Shown piece after piece: positions 9,459-17,766 of a stretch of 41,196 nucleotides of DNA. The notes beneath the pieces were generated by a model. That model was not told the DNA's origin, did no database searches, and worked only from the letters and a program-made list of their open reading frames with translations. The position numbers and the translations under genes are program-made. Within the stretch, counting starts at the first letter, position 1. Each line of letters opens with the position of its first letter. The DNA is taken from the NCBI RefSeq assembly GCF_001418135.1, contig NZ_LIPQ01000256.1, forward strand, positions 1 to 41,196, written 5' to 3'. This stretch comes from Streptomyces aureus (GTDB lineage Bacteria; Actinomycetota; Actinomycetes; Streptomycetales; Streptomycetaceae).

Positions 9459-10469
9459 TCAGACGGTCGGCGGCGGCGCGGTCGAGCCGCGCACCACGAG
9501 TTCGGGCTCGAAGAGGAGCTCACCGGGGTCCGTCTGCGTGCCCTGGATCTGGGCGCAGAGCAGCTCGACGGCGGCGCGCCCCATGGCCTCGATGGGCTGG
9601 CGCACGGTGGAGAGCGGCGGCTCGGTGCAGTTCATGAAGGCGGAGTCGTCGAAGCCGACGACGGACACCTGGGCGGGAACCGAGAGGCCGCGGCGGCGGG
9701 CGGCCCTGATGGCGCCGAGGGCGAGCGGGTCGCTGGCGCAGACGATGCCGGTGACACCCCGCTCCAAGAGGCGGGTGGCGGCGGCCTGCCCGCCTTCGAG
9801 CGAGAAGATCGACCGTACGACGTACTCGTCCGGCAGGTCCCCGCCGGCGGCCTCGGCCACGGCCCGGGCCGCTTCGAGCTTGCGGCGGGAGGGGACGTGG
9901 TCACCGGGGCCGAGGACGAGGCCGATCCTCTCGTGCCCGAGGGAGGCCAGGTGGCGCCAGGCCTGCTCGACGGCGACGGCGTCGTCGCAGGAGACGCAGG
10001 GGAAGTTGAGCCCCTTGATGGAGGCGTTGATCAGGACCACCGGGATGTTGCGCTCGGCGAGCTGGTGGTAGTGGTCGTGCGGGGCGTCGGCCTGCGCGAA
10101 CAGCCCTCCGGCGAAGACGACTCCGGACACCTGCTGCTGGAGCAGGAGGTCGACGTAGTCCGCCTCGGAGACGCCGCCCTTGGTCTGGGTGCACAGGACG
10201 GGGGTCAGCCCCTGCTGCGCGAGCGCGCCACCGATCACCTCCGCGAACGCGGGGAAGATGGGGTTCTGCAGCTCCGGCAGCACGAGGCCGACCAGGCGCG
10301 CGCGCTCGCCCCGCAGCTGTGTGGGCCGCTCGTATCCGAGCACGTCGAGCGCGGTGAGGACGGACTGCCGTGTCGCCTCGGAGACACCGGGCTTTCCGTT
10401 GAGGACACGGCTGACCGTCGCCTCGCTGACTCCCACCTTCTTGGCCACTTGAGCAAGTCGTCGCGTCAT
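9459..10469 (-). CDS. LacI-family repressor, related to MalR/Reg1; likely master regulator of the glucanase locus
   Basis: 336-residue LacI/GalR regulator. Residues 1-60 hold the DNA-binding helix-turn-helix and hinge (VSEATVSRVLNGKPGV, TALDVLGYERP), which from memory closely match Streptomyces MalR/Reg1. Residues ~62-330 form the periplasmic-binding-protein-like effector domain (LVGLVLPELQNPIFPAFAEV ... VSVVGFDDSAF), which departs from MalR and so probably senses a different sugar. The ATG at 10469 has no Shine-Dalgarno sequence; a -10-like GATACT sits 9 nt upstream, so the mRNA may be leaderless. Three GCAAG repeats cover the start region, suggesting autorepression. It lies divergent from GH30-GH3 and upstream of the GH87 genes. 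Confidence 0.9.
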   Translation of the reverse strand: MTRRLAQVAKKVGVSEATVSRVLNGKPGVSEATRQSVLTALDVLGYERPTQLRGERARLVGLVLPELQNPIFPAFAEVIGGALAQQGLTPVLCTQTKGGVSEADYVDLLLQQQVSGVVFAGGLFAQADAPHDHYHQLAERNIPVVLINASIKGLNFPCVSCDDAVAVEQAWRHLASLGHERIGLVLGPGDHVPSRRKLEAARAVAEAAGGDLPDEYVVRSIFSLEGGQAAATRLLERGVTGIVCASDPLALGAIRAARRRGLSVPAQVSVVGFDDSAFMNCTEPPLSTVRQPIEAMGRAAVELLCAQIQGTQTDPGELLFEPELVVRGSTAPPPTV

Positions 10470-10473
10470 GCAC

Positions 10474-10527
10474 GCAAGAGTATCGCAAGCTTCGCAAGCG
10501 AGTTGCGTCGTTACCAAGCTCTTGCAG
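10474..10527. promoter_or_regulatory. Candidate operator between LacI and GH30 genes (GCAAG array plus CTTGCAG)
   Basis: GCAAG cores at 10474, 10485 and 10494 are spaced 11 and 9 nt and embedded in GCACGCAAGA, the same decamer found at 1398-1407. A plus-strand CTTGCAG lies at 10521-10527 between these and the GH30 promoter. Placement lets one repressor control both divergent transcripts. Confidence 0.5.
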
Positions 10528-10568
10528 TGCACGAACGCAACCCATGAGAGCGGACAACGCTTGAAGGG

Positions 10569-10597
10569 TTGACGGGCAGAAGGGCGCCTCATAACTT
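10569..10597 (+). promoter_or_regulatory. Promoter of the GH30-GH3 operon
   Basis: TTGACG (10569-10574), 17-nt spacer, TAACTT (10592-10597), predicting a transcript start near 10604 and a leader of about 58 nt. This fits a primary sigma (HrdB-type) promoter. Confidence 0.6.
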
Positions 10598-10661
10598 CAT
10601 GACTTGATAAAAGGCTTGCTGCTGTTGTCCGTTGGGCGCGAGACGGCGAAAGGGTTGTCAG

Positions 10662-12626
10662 GTGCATAACACACGTAGGCGTGTACGCACGTTCCTCCGG
10701 CGGGGAGTGGAGAGACGAGAGCGGCGAGCGGCCGCCGGGCTCCGCACCCGGCGCCTCCGGCCGCTCACCGCCCTGACCGCCGGCGCACTCGTCGCCGGCA
10801 GCCTGGTCCTCACCGGTCCCGGCACCGCCCAGGCCGCGGGCGAGCGGGTGGACGTCTGGCTCACCACGACCTCCGACTCCGGCGGCCGCACCGTCACACG
10901 CGGTCTCGCCCAGCAGGCGCCCCTCGCCTTCGGCCCGGCCGGCGGCTCCGCGAACCACACCGTCACCGTCAACGAGAACACCACGTACCAGCAGTTCGAG
11001 GGCGGTGGCGCGTCGATCACCGACACCACCGCCCATCTGCTGCGCGGCGGCGCCGTCAGCGCCGCCACCCGTGACGACGTGATGCGCAAGCTGTTCTCGC
11101 CGACCGAGGGCATCGGCCTGTCCTTTGTCCGCAACCCCATCGGTGCCTCGGACCTCTCCCGGCCCGGGAACGTCTCCCTCGACGACACCTGCTGCGGCCT
11201 CGACGACTTCGGCACCAACGGCTACGACACCAACGTCCGGCTGCTGACCGCGCAGGCCAAGCAGCTCAACCCGGCCCTCCGGGTCAAGGGCGTGCCGTGG
11301 AGCGCGCCGGGCTGGATGAAGGACAACGGCCGGATGGACCAGATGGGCTGGCTGAAGGCGGAGTACTACCCGCTGTACGCCCAGTACCTGGTGAAGTACG
11401 TGCAGAGCTACCAGGCCGCGGGGGTGAAGGTCGACTACCTCTCCGTGCAGAACGAGCCGAACTGCTGTCAGGCCGGCAACCCGACCGCCATGAACTACCC
11501 GGGCATGAGCTGGAACCCGGCCGGGCTCGTCGAGTTCACCAAGAACCACGTCTACCCGGCCTTCCGGGCCGCGGGCATCACCACCAAGGTCCTCGTCCAC
11601 GACTGGAACTACGGCGACTACGCCAACTTCGGCGCCGGGATCCTGAACGACGCGGGAGTGCGCAACGATCCGCTGTTCGGCGGCATCGCCTGGCACGGCT
11701 ACTTCGGCGACCCGGCCGTCGGCACCCAGGTCCACAACCAGTACCCGTCGGTGAAGCAGTTCAGCACCGAGCACTCGGGCGGCACCTGGATCGGGAACCA
11801 GCACAACGAGGACATGAGCGACATCGTCACCTACGCCCGCAACTGGAGCGGCAGCCTGGTCAAGTGGAGCCTGGGCCTCAACCAGAACATGGGTCCGCAC
11901 AACGGCGGCTGCGGCACCTGCACCGGCCTCATCACCGTGCAGGAGGGCGGCGCCCGTGCCGGACAGGTCGACTACACCGTCGAGTACTACACCACGGGCC
12001 ACCTCACCAAGTTCGTGAAGCCCGGCGCGTACCGCATCGACTCCACCGCGAACAGCACGGTCCAGAACGTGGCCTGGCGCAACACCGACGGCTCCAAGGC
12101 GCTGATCGCCCACAACGGCGGCACCTCCGCCCAGTCCGTCCGGGTCGACTGGGGCAACCAGTCCTTCACGTACACGCTGCCCGCCCGCACCACCGCGACC
12201 TTCACCTGGTCCGGGACGAGCGGTGGCGGCGAGAGCGGTGGCGGCACGCTGACCGGTCTGGCCGGCAAGTGCCTGGACGTGGCCGGCGGCGCCGGCGCCG
12301 ACGGCACCCCCGTCCAGCTGTACGGCTGCAACGGCACCGAGGCGCAGCGCTGGACGCTCGCCGCCGACGGCAGCGTCCGGGCACTCGGCAAGTGCCTCGA
12401 CGTCACCGGCGGTTCGACGGCCGACGGCGCCCAGGTCCAGTTGTACAACTGCAACGGCACCGCGGCTCAGCGCTGGACGTACAACGCCACCACGCACGAC
12501 GTGGTCAACACCGGCGCGAACAAGTGCCTGGACATCACCGGCAACTCCTCCGCCGACGGGACCCGGGCGCAGATCTGGACCTGCACCGGCGGGGCCAACC
12601 AGAAGTGGACCCACAACGCGGCCTGA
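10662..12626 (+). CDS. Secreted GH30 glucanase (endo-beta-1,6-glucanase type) with ricin-type CBM13
   Basis: A 654-residue extracellular retaining glycosidase expected to cleave beta-1,6-glucan (GH30 subfamily 3 like). The GTG at 10662 follows AAAGG at 8 nt. Residues 1-59 are a long Arg-rich signal peptide with a hydrophobic core ending in AQA. The catalytic TIM barrel and beta side domain span ~85-520, with acid/base Glu265 in VQNEPNCC and nucleophile Glu370 in FSTEHSGG. A ricin-B/CBM13 trefoil (~530-654) shows three repeats with CLD...QxW motifs. First gene of a two-gene operon, 73 nt before the GH3 gene. It could instead act on a related beta-glucan or glucocerebroside, but the SITDTTAHLL and glucanase context favour beta-1,6-glucan. 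Confidence 0.88.
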   Translation: MHNTRRRVRTFLRRGVERRERRAAAGLRTRRLRPLTALTAGALVAGSLVLTGPGTAQAAGERVDVWLTTTSDSGGRTVTRGLAQQAPLAFGPAGGSANHTVTVNENTTYQQFEGGGASITDTTAHLLRGGAVSAATRDDVMRKLFSPTEGIGLSFVRNPIGASDLSRPGNVSLDDTCCGLDDFGTNGYDTNVRLLTAQAKQLNPALRVKGVPWSAPGWMKDNGRMDQMGWLKAEYYPLYAQYLVKYVQSYQAAGVKVDYLSVQNEPNCCQAGNPTAMNYPGMSWNPAGLVEFTKNHVYPAFRAAGITTKVLVHDWNYGDYANFGAGILNDAGVRNDPLFGGIAWHGYFGDPAVGTQVHNQYPSVKQFSTEHSGGTWIGNQHNEDMSDIVTYARNWSGSLVKWSLGLNQNMGPHNGGCGTCTGLITVQEGGARAGQVDYTVEYYTTGHLTKFVKPGAYRIDSTANSTVQNVAWRNTDGSKALIAHNGGTSAQSVRVDWGNQSFTYTLPARTTATFTWSGTSGGGESGGGTLTGLAGKCLDVAGGAGADGTPVQLYGCNGTEAQRWTLAADGSVRALGKCLDVTGGSTADGAQVQLYNCNGTAAQRWTYNATTHDVVNTGANKCLDITGNSSADGTRAQIWTCTGGANQKWTHNAA

Positions 12627-12699
12627 TCCGCCGCCTCCCGCTCCCCTCCGTCCTCCTCCCCCGCACAGGGCCCACAGACCGGCCCTTCAAGGAGCCCGA

Positions 12700-15600
12700 A
12701 TGCCACCCGCACGTCCCCGCAGAACGGTGAGCGCGACCGTCGTCGCCACCACGGCCGTCCTCACCGGTCTGCTCACCGGCGGCCTGCCGAGCGCCGCCGC
12801 ACAGGAACCCGCACCCCGGGCCGTCGACCGGTTCGAGGGCGAGGTCCCCTTCGCGTCACCGCCCGCCGAGGGTCTGTTCACCTGGGGAAACGCCACCGAG
12901 TCGCACCCGAAGCTCGAACTGAGGGAGCGCGCCGACGCTCCCGAGGGCGGCAAGGTCCTCGAAGGCCGCTACGACATCAGCGGCTGGGGCGGCTTCACCC
13001 ACGACTTCGCCTTCGACCGGCCGGCGCACGACTGGACGGCGTACAAGGGCATCCGGTTCTGGTGGTACGGCCAGAACACGGCGCCGCTGCCGCCCGGCTC
13101 GGGCAAGCGGATCGCCCTGGAGATCAAGGACGGCGGCGCGAACGGCGAGGCGTCCGAGCTGTGGACGACCTCCTTCACCGACGACTGGGAGGGCTGGCAC
13201 CTCGTCGAGGTCCCGTTCTCGGAGTTCCAGTACCGGACCGACTACCAGCCCGTCGGCGGCATCGACCAGGTCCTCGGCCTCGACCGGATGTGGGGATACG
13301 CGGTCACGCTCCCGACCGGCGGGCCGGGGTCGTTCGCCCTGGACGGCGTCGAGCTGTACGGCACGGCGGAGCCCGCCCTGAACACCAAGGTGGTCACGAA
13401 GTCCGTCGTGCACCCCGTCGACGAGGGCGGCACTGCCCGGGTCGACGTCTCGGTGGCCACCACCGGCTTCGGGCCGATCGGTGAGCCCGTCACCGTGACG
13501 TACGGGACGGAGAGCGGCGGCACCGAGCCGGGAGGGGCCGAGCCGGGGAAGGACTACCGGCCGGTCACGGGCAGCGTCGAGTTCCCCGCGGGGACGCCCT
13601 CCGGTACGACCCGCTCGATCACCGTGCAGACCCTGAAGGACGGTACGGCCGAGTCCGCCGAGACGATTCCGCTGCGGCTCACGGTCGACGGCGCCAAGGC
13701 TCCCGCCGAGACCCCGCTGGTCGTGGTGAACGCGCACGGTCTGCCGTACCTCGACGCCAGGCTGCCGGTACGCAAGCGGGTCGCCGATCTGCTCTCCCGG
13801 ATGTCCCTGGCGGAGAAGGCCGGACAGATGACGCAGGCCGAGCGCAACGCGCTGAAGGCCCAGGGTGACATCGCCGGATACGCCCTCGGGTCACTGCTCT
13901 CCGGCGGCGGCTCGGTCCCCACGCCGAACACGCCCGCGGCCTGGGCGGCGATGGTCGACGCGTACCAGCTGCGCACGCGGGCGACCCGCTTCCAGATCCC
14001 GCTGATCTACGGCGTGGACGCCGTGCACGGGCACAACAACGTCATCGGCGCGACGATCATGCCGCACAACATCGGCATCGGCGCCGGCCGTGACCCGGAG
14101 CTCGCCGCGCGGACCGGCGCCGTCACGGCGAAGGAGGTCCGGGCGACCGGCGTGCCCTGGGACTTCGCCCCGTGCCTCTGCGTGACCCGCGACGAGCGCT
14201 GGGGCCGTTCCTACGAGGCCTTCGGCGAGGACCCCGCGCTGGTCACCGCGATGGAGACCGTCATCACCGGCATGCAGGGCGCGCGGAACGGCAAGGACCT
14301 CGACCGCAACGACAAGGTCCTCACCAGCGCCAAGCACTTCGTCGGCGACGGCGGCACCGCCTTCGGCTCCTCGACCACCGGTTCGTACACGATCGACCAG
14401 GGCGTCACCAAGGTCAGCCGCGCGGAGCTGGAGGCCGTGCACCTGGCCCCGTTCGCGGAGGCGGTGAAGCGCGGTACGGGCACGGTCATGCCCTCGTACT
14501 CCTCGCTCGACATCCTCGGGGACGAGCAGGGTCCGGTGAAGATGCACGCCAACGCCGAGATGATCAACGGCGTCCTCAAGGACCGCATGGGCTTCGAGGG
14601 CTTCGTCATCAGCGACTGGCAGGCCATCGACCAGATCCCCGGCGACTACCCCAGCGATGTGCGCACCTCGGTCAACGCCGGTCTCGACATGATCATGGTG
14701 CCGACGAACTACCAGGAGTTCACCCGGACCCTCACCTCCGAGGTCGGGTCCGGCCGGATCCCCACCGCACGGATCGACGACGCGGTGGCCCGCATCCTGA
14801 CCCAGAAGTTCCGCCTCGGTCTCTTCGAGAAGCCGTACGCGGACACCACGAACCTGCCGTCGATCGGCTCGGCCGAGCACCGCGCGGTGGCGCGGGAGGC
14901 CGTGGCGAAGTCGCAGGTGCTCCTGAAGAACGAGGGTTCCGTCCTGCCGCTGAAGCCCGGCCAGAAGGTGTACGTGGCCGGGTCGAACGCCGACGACCTC
15001 GGCAACCAGGCCGGTGGCTGGACCATCAGCTGGCAGGGCTCCTCCGGCCGCACCACGACCGGCACGACGATCCTCGAAGGCATGCGGAAGGCCGCGCCGG
15101 AGGCCAGGATCGGCTGGTCGAAGGACGCCTCCGCGCCGACCGAGGGCTACGACGTCGGTGTGGTGGTGGTCGGCGAGACCCCGTACGCGGAGGGCTTCGG
15201 TGACGTGGGCAACGGCAACGACCTCGAACTGACGGCCGCCGACAAGGCCGCGGTCGACAAGGTCTGCGCGGCGATGCCGTGCGCGGTCCTGGTCGTGTCG
15301 GGGCGCCCGCAGCTCATCGGCGACCGGCTGCCGGCCGTCGACGCCCTGGTCGCCTCCTGGCTGCCGGGCACGGAGGGCGACGGCGTCGCCGACGTCCTCT
15401 ACGGAAAGCGGCCGTTCACCGGGCAGCTTCCGGTGACGTGGCCGAAGTCGGAGTCCCAGCTGCCCCTCAACGTGGGTGACAGCAGCTACGACCCGCAGTA
15501 CCCGTACGGCTGGGGGCTGACCACCCTCACCCCGGCACCGTCCGGTGGGGAGCCCGCTCTGCGGGCCCTGCGGGTCGCCGCCAAGGCGCTCCAGGCGGTC

Positions 15601-15789
15601 GGCCGGGGCGACTCCGCCGAGGGGCGGAAGCTCGTCGCGGTGGCGCGGCAGATCGTCCAGAAGAGGATCGGCCAGCACATCACCGAGGCCACGGCCGGGC
15701 CTTTCGCCGACGCGGACCATCTGCTGCTCACGGGGGACCTCGCGGGAGCGGTCGGCAAGCTGACGGAGGCGTACCAGGCCGCGGGCTGA
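12700..15789 (+). CDS. Secreted GH3 beta-glucosidase with N-terminal carbohydrate-binding and Calx-beta domains
   Basis: A 1029-residue extracellular exo-acting beta-glucosidase that would turn oligoglucans from endo-enzymes into glucose. Order: signal peptide 1-35, a CBM11/CIA30-like beta-sandwich (~38-225), a Calx-beta domain (~227-342), GH3 N-terminal barrel (~350-700) with nucleophile Asp639 in VISDWQAID and KHFVGDGGT, GH3 C-terminal domain (~737-945), then an ~80-residue helical tail without the usual FN3-like fold. The ATG at 12700 follows a near-perfect AAGGAG at 7 nt. Probably co-transcribed with the GH30 gene; a strong terminator follows. The linkage preference (beta-1,6, beta-1,3 or beta-1,4) cannot be read. 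Confidence 0.92.
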   Translation: MPPARPRRTVSATVVATTAVLTGLLTGGLPSAAAQEPAPRAVDRFEGEVPFASPPAEGLFTWGNATESHPKLELRERADAPEGGKVLEGRYDISGWGGFTHDFAFDRPAHDWTAYKGIRFWWYGQNTAPLPPGSGKRIALEIKDGGANGEASELWTTSFTDDWEGWHLVEVPFSEFQYRTDYQPVGGIDQVLGLDRMWGYAVTLPTGGPGSFALDGVELYGTAEPALNTKVVTKSVVHPVDEGGTARVDVSVATTGFGPIGEPVTVTYGTESGGTEPGGAEPGKDYRPVTGSVEFPAGTPSGTTRSITVQTLKDGTAESAETIPLRLTVDGAKAPAETPLVVVNAHGLPYLDARLPVRKRVADLLSRMSLAEKAGQMTQAERNALKAQGDIAGYALGSLLSGGGSVPTPNTPAAWAAMVDAYQLRTRATRFQIPLIYGVDAVHGHNNVIGATIMPHNIGIGAGRDPELAARTGAVTAKEVRATGVPWDFAPCLCVTRDERWGRSYEAFGEDPALVTAMETVITGMQGARNGKDLDRNDKVLTSAKHFVGDGGTAFGSSTTGSYTIDQGVTKVSRAELEAVHLAPFAEAVKRGTGTVMPSYSSLDILGDEQGPVKMHANAEMINGVLKDRMGFEGFVISDWQAIDQIPGDYPSDVRTSVNAGLDMIMVPTNYQEFTRTLTSEVGSGRIPTARIDDAVARILTQKFRLGLFEKPYADTTNLPSIGSAEHRAVAREAVAKSQVLLKNEGSVLPLKPGQKVYVAGSNADDLGNQAGGWTISWQGSSGRTTTGTTILEGMRKAAPEARIGWSKDASAPTEGYDVGVVVVGETPYAEGFGDVGNGNDLELTAADKAAVDKVCAAMPCAVLVVSGRPQLIGDRLPAVDALVASWLPGTEGDGVADVLYGKRPFTGQLPVTWPKSESQLPLNVGDSSYDPQYPYGWGLTTLTPAPSGGEPALRALRVAAKALQAVGRGDSAEGRKLVAVARQIVQKRIGQHITEATAGPFADADHLLLTGDLAGAVGKLTEAYQAAG

Positions 15790-15810
15790 CGGAGAGCGCG
15801 GGGACAACGG

Positions 15811-15851
15811 CCCGACCCCCGGGGGGAGAGTGACACCCCCCGGGGGTCGGG
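15811..15851 (+). terminator. Terminator of the GH30-GH3 operon
   Basis: Perfect 16-bp stem (15811-15826 with 15836-15851, 9-nt loop), 22 nt after the GH3 stop. No long T-run, as is common in Streptomyces. The padR promoter begins directly behind it. Confidence 0.85.
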
Positions 15852-15852
15852 C

Positions 15853-15881
15853 TTGTCGTGGTCAGCTTCCGGAGCTATCTT
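15853..15881 (+). promoter_or_regulatory. padR promoter, leaderless type
   Basis: TTGTCG (15853-15858), 17-nt spacer, TATCTT (15876-15881), then 7 nt to the ATG at 15889. The expected transcript start coincides with the start codon. Confidence 0.6.
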
Positions 15882-15882
15882 G

Positions 15883-15909
15883 CATTGCATGGTTCCTGGT
15901 AACGCAATG
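15883..15909. promoter_or_regulatory. Candidate PadR autoregulatory operator
   Basis: CATTGC (15883-15888) and GCAATG (15904-15909) form an inverted repeat with a 15-nt spacer, straddling the transcript start and start codon. PadR proteins commonly repress their own operon through such ATG...CAT dyads. Confidence 0.4.
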
Positions 15910-16260
15910 AACGAGGCGGGCGACAGGGTCCCCAGCCAGCTCCGCAAGGGAGTGCTGGAGTACTGCGTCCTCGCGCTGCTCAGGAACGAGCCGAAGTACG
16001 GCGTCGAGCTCGTCGCCGAGCTCTCCGCGGTCAGCGTGATGACCACCAGTCAGGGCACGATCTACCCCCTGCTGTCACGACTGCGCCGCGAAGGACTCGT
16101 CGCCACCGAGCTGCGCGACTCCCCCAGCGGACCGCCGCGCCGCTACTACACGCTCACGCGCGTCGGCCGGGCCTCCCTCACCGAGTTCGCCCATGCGTGG
16201 CCGCTGTTCAGGGACGCCGTCGACCACTTCCTCACCGACCCACAGGGGGACTCCGGATGA
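15889..16260 (+). CDS. PadR-family transcriptional regulator
   Basis: 123-residue regulator with a winged helix (residues ~15-95): LRKGVLEYCVLALL, KYGVELVAEL, TIYPLLSRLRREGLV and the wing PPRRYYTLT are classic PadR signatures. The short C-terminal helix (~97-120) would mediate dimerisation. The ATG at 15889 is preferred because the promoter -10 lies 7 nt upstream (leaderless); an in-frame ATG at 15907 is the alternative. Its stop overlaps the start of the HAAS-like membrane protein gene (ATGA), so the two are translationally coupled and it likely controls that protein. Confidence 0.9.
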   Translation: MVPGNAMNEAGDRVPSQLRKGVLEYCVLALLRNEPKYGVELVAELSAVSVMTTSQGTIYPLLSRLRREGLVATELRDSPSGPPRRYYTLTRVGRASLTEFAHAWPLFRDAVDHFLTDPQGDSG

Positions 16261-16811
16261 ACACCACCGACCAGCACCCGCTCGTCGCCGCCTACCTCGA
16301 CGCCGTCGCACGCGAGACGGCCGAGCTGCCCGCCGAGCGCCGGGCCGAACTCCTCGCGGACCTCCGCGAGCACGTCGAGGTCAGCGGCGCGGAGGGCGAC
16401 GACCAGATCCGCGCCGTCCTCGCCGGCCTCGGCGAGCCCCGTACCGTCGCCGCCTCCGCCCTCGCCGAGGAGGCCCCGGCCGGACCGGCGGCACCGCCCA
16501 GCACCGGCCGCACCAAACTGACCGCGATCCTGCTGGGCGTCTCCGGAGTGCTCCTCCTGCTCAACCCGTACGCCGGGGCGATCGCGCTGATCGTCGCCCT
16601 GGTGCTGCTGTGGGGCGCGCCCCAGTGGGAGAACCGTCAGAAGCTCATCGGGACCGCGACGGGCGCGGCCGTGCCCTTCGTGGTCTTCCTGGGCGCGCTG
16701 CTCGGAGACGCGTCCCGGATCGGGCCGATGGAGGTCCTGCTGATCCTCGCGTTCTCGCTGGCCGTCCCGGCCCTCGGCGCCGCCCTCCTGCTGCGGGCCC
16801 TGCGCCGCTGA
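16257..16811 (+). CDS. HAAS/DUF1700-like membrane protein, partner of PadR
   Basis: 184 residues. The N-terminal ~70 residues (HPLVAAYLDAVARETAELP, ELLADLREHVE, IRAVLAGLGEPRTVAASALAEE) match the HAAS helical domain usually coupled to PadR regulators. Four hydrophobic segments follow at about 83-98, 102-120, 133-150 and 157-180, giving an inner-membrane protein. It overlaps padR by ATGA and follows GGGGGA. Specific function unknown; the family is thought to sense or transmit envelope state. Confidence 0.82.
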   Translation: MNTTDQHPLVAAYLDAVARETAELPAERRAELLADLREHVEVSGAEGDDQIRAVLAGLGEPRTVAASALAEEAPAGPAAPPSTGRTKLTAILLGVSGVLLLLNPYAGAIALIVALVLLWGAPQWENRQKLIGTATGAAVPFVVFLGALLGDASRIGPMEVLLILAFSLAVPALGAALLLRALRR

Positions 16812-16826
16812 CCCCGGGGAGCGACA

Positions 16827-16869
16827 CGGCTCCGGGTCGGGCCCTCACCGAGGGGCCGACCCGGAGCCG
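16827..16869. terminator. Bidirectional terminator between convergent genes
   Basis: 18-bp stem with one mismatch (16827-16844 with 16852-16869), between the HAAS-protein stop (16811) and the stop of the convergent hydrolase gene (16891). Confidence 0.8.
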
Positions 16870-16890
16870 CCCGTTTGCGCGGAGCAGCTG

Positions 16891-17766
16891 TCAGGCGGCG
16901 GGCCCGGGAATCCGGAGCGCCTCGGCGTTGCGGTCCCAGCCGGACCACAGGTCCCCGTCGACGCAGTAGCCGCACCCGGGGCCGAAGAACATCCCGCGCG
17001 CGTTCTCGTCGCCGAGCAGCCAGTAACGCAGCCAGGCGGTGGTCGGGCCGCGGAAGTCCCCGCCGTCGCCGATGGAGCTGAGGTGCCCGGCGCCCCGGAC
17101 CTCGCCGTACACGGCGGGGGCGTGGTCCGTGTCCCGGTACAGCGCCTTCACCAGGGCCGGCCACACCGTCAGGTCGCGCTGGCCGGCCAGATAGAAGACG
17201 GGCTCGTCCATGAGGTCCGGGTCGGTCAGCGGACCCGGCTGGATCGGGATGGCGGTGTCGACCCGGGGGTCCACGGCCGCGTTGACGGCGGCGGCTCCGC
17301 CCTGCGAGTGACCCGCCGAGGCGATGTGGTCGAGGTCCACCTTGCCGTGGAACGCGCTGGAGCTGTCGGCGTTCCGGTGCTCCAGGACGTCGATCCCCGC
17401 GCGCATGCTGAGGGCGAAGTTCGACGTGGGGGTGTTGGCCGCGGCGACGATGAAGCCCTGGCTCGCCCAGTGCCGCAACAGCGAGCTGTAGACGCCGGGC
17501 ACGGCGCCCGTACCGTTGCCCCAGATGACGACCGGGTGGCGCTCGCCCGCCTGCCCCATGTCCCGCGGATAGTAGAAGGTGTGCACGGCCTCGATGTCGA
17601 CGGCCACCTCGTACGGCCCCGTCCGGCCCCAGTCGGTGCCGACGGACGGAATGGTCCCCGCGGTCCCCGCGTCGGCGGCCGCGCCGGCCGTGCCCGGCGC
17701 GGTGCCCACGGCCATCACGGCGGCGAGCAGAAGACCGCCGAACACCCGACTCGCTCTCCCTGGCAT
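16891..17766 (-). CDS. Secreted alpha/beta-hydrolase (cutinase/PETase-superfamily-like esterase)
   Basis: 291 residues with a signal peptide (1-32, cut near GAA). The nucleophile elbow GHSQGG, a likely Asp in GQRDLTVW and a His in GAGHLS give the Ser-Asp-His triad; HPVVIWGNGTGAVP would hold the oxyanion hole. A C-terminal CGYC pair may form a disulfide. It resembles actinobacterial polyester/cutin and triacylglycerol esterases of the dienelactone-hydrolase-like group, but substrate is open. The ATG at 17766 follows AAGGAG. Monocistronic, bounded by terminators on both sides. Confidence 0.83.
   Translation of the reverse strand: MPGRASRVFGGLLLAAVMAVGTAPGTAGAAADAGTAGTIPSVGTDWGRTGPYEVAVDIEAVHTFYYPRDMGQAGERHPVVIWGNGTGAVPGVYSSLLRHWASQGFIVAAANTPTSNFALSMRAGIDVLEHRNADSSSAFHGKVDLDHIASAGHSQGGAAAVNAAVDPRVDTAIPIQPGPLTDPDLMDEPVFYLAGQRDLTVWPALVKALYRDTDHAPAVYGEVRGAGHLSSIGDGGDFRGPTTAWLRYWLLGDENARGMFFGPGCGYCVDGDLWSGWDRNAEALRIPGPAA

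Noticed and set aside
10470..12614. Extending the LacI frame upstream to about 1051 codons
   Set aside because: The extension is the antisense of the GH30 gene; the LacI HTH begins normally at the ATG at 10469.
15880..15886. CTTGCAT near the padR start as a site for the LacI repressor
   Set aside because: Single half-site without a direct repeat, and better explained as part of the padR promoter and its own dyad.
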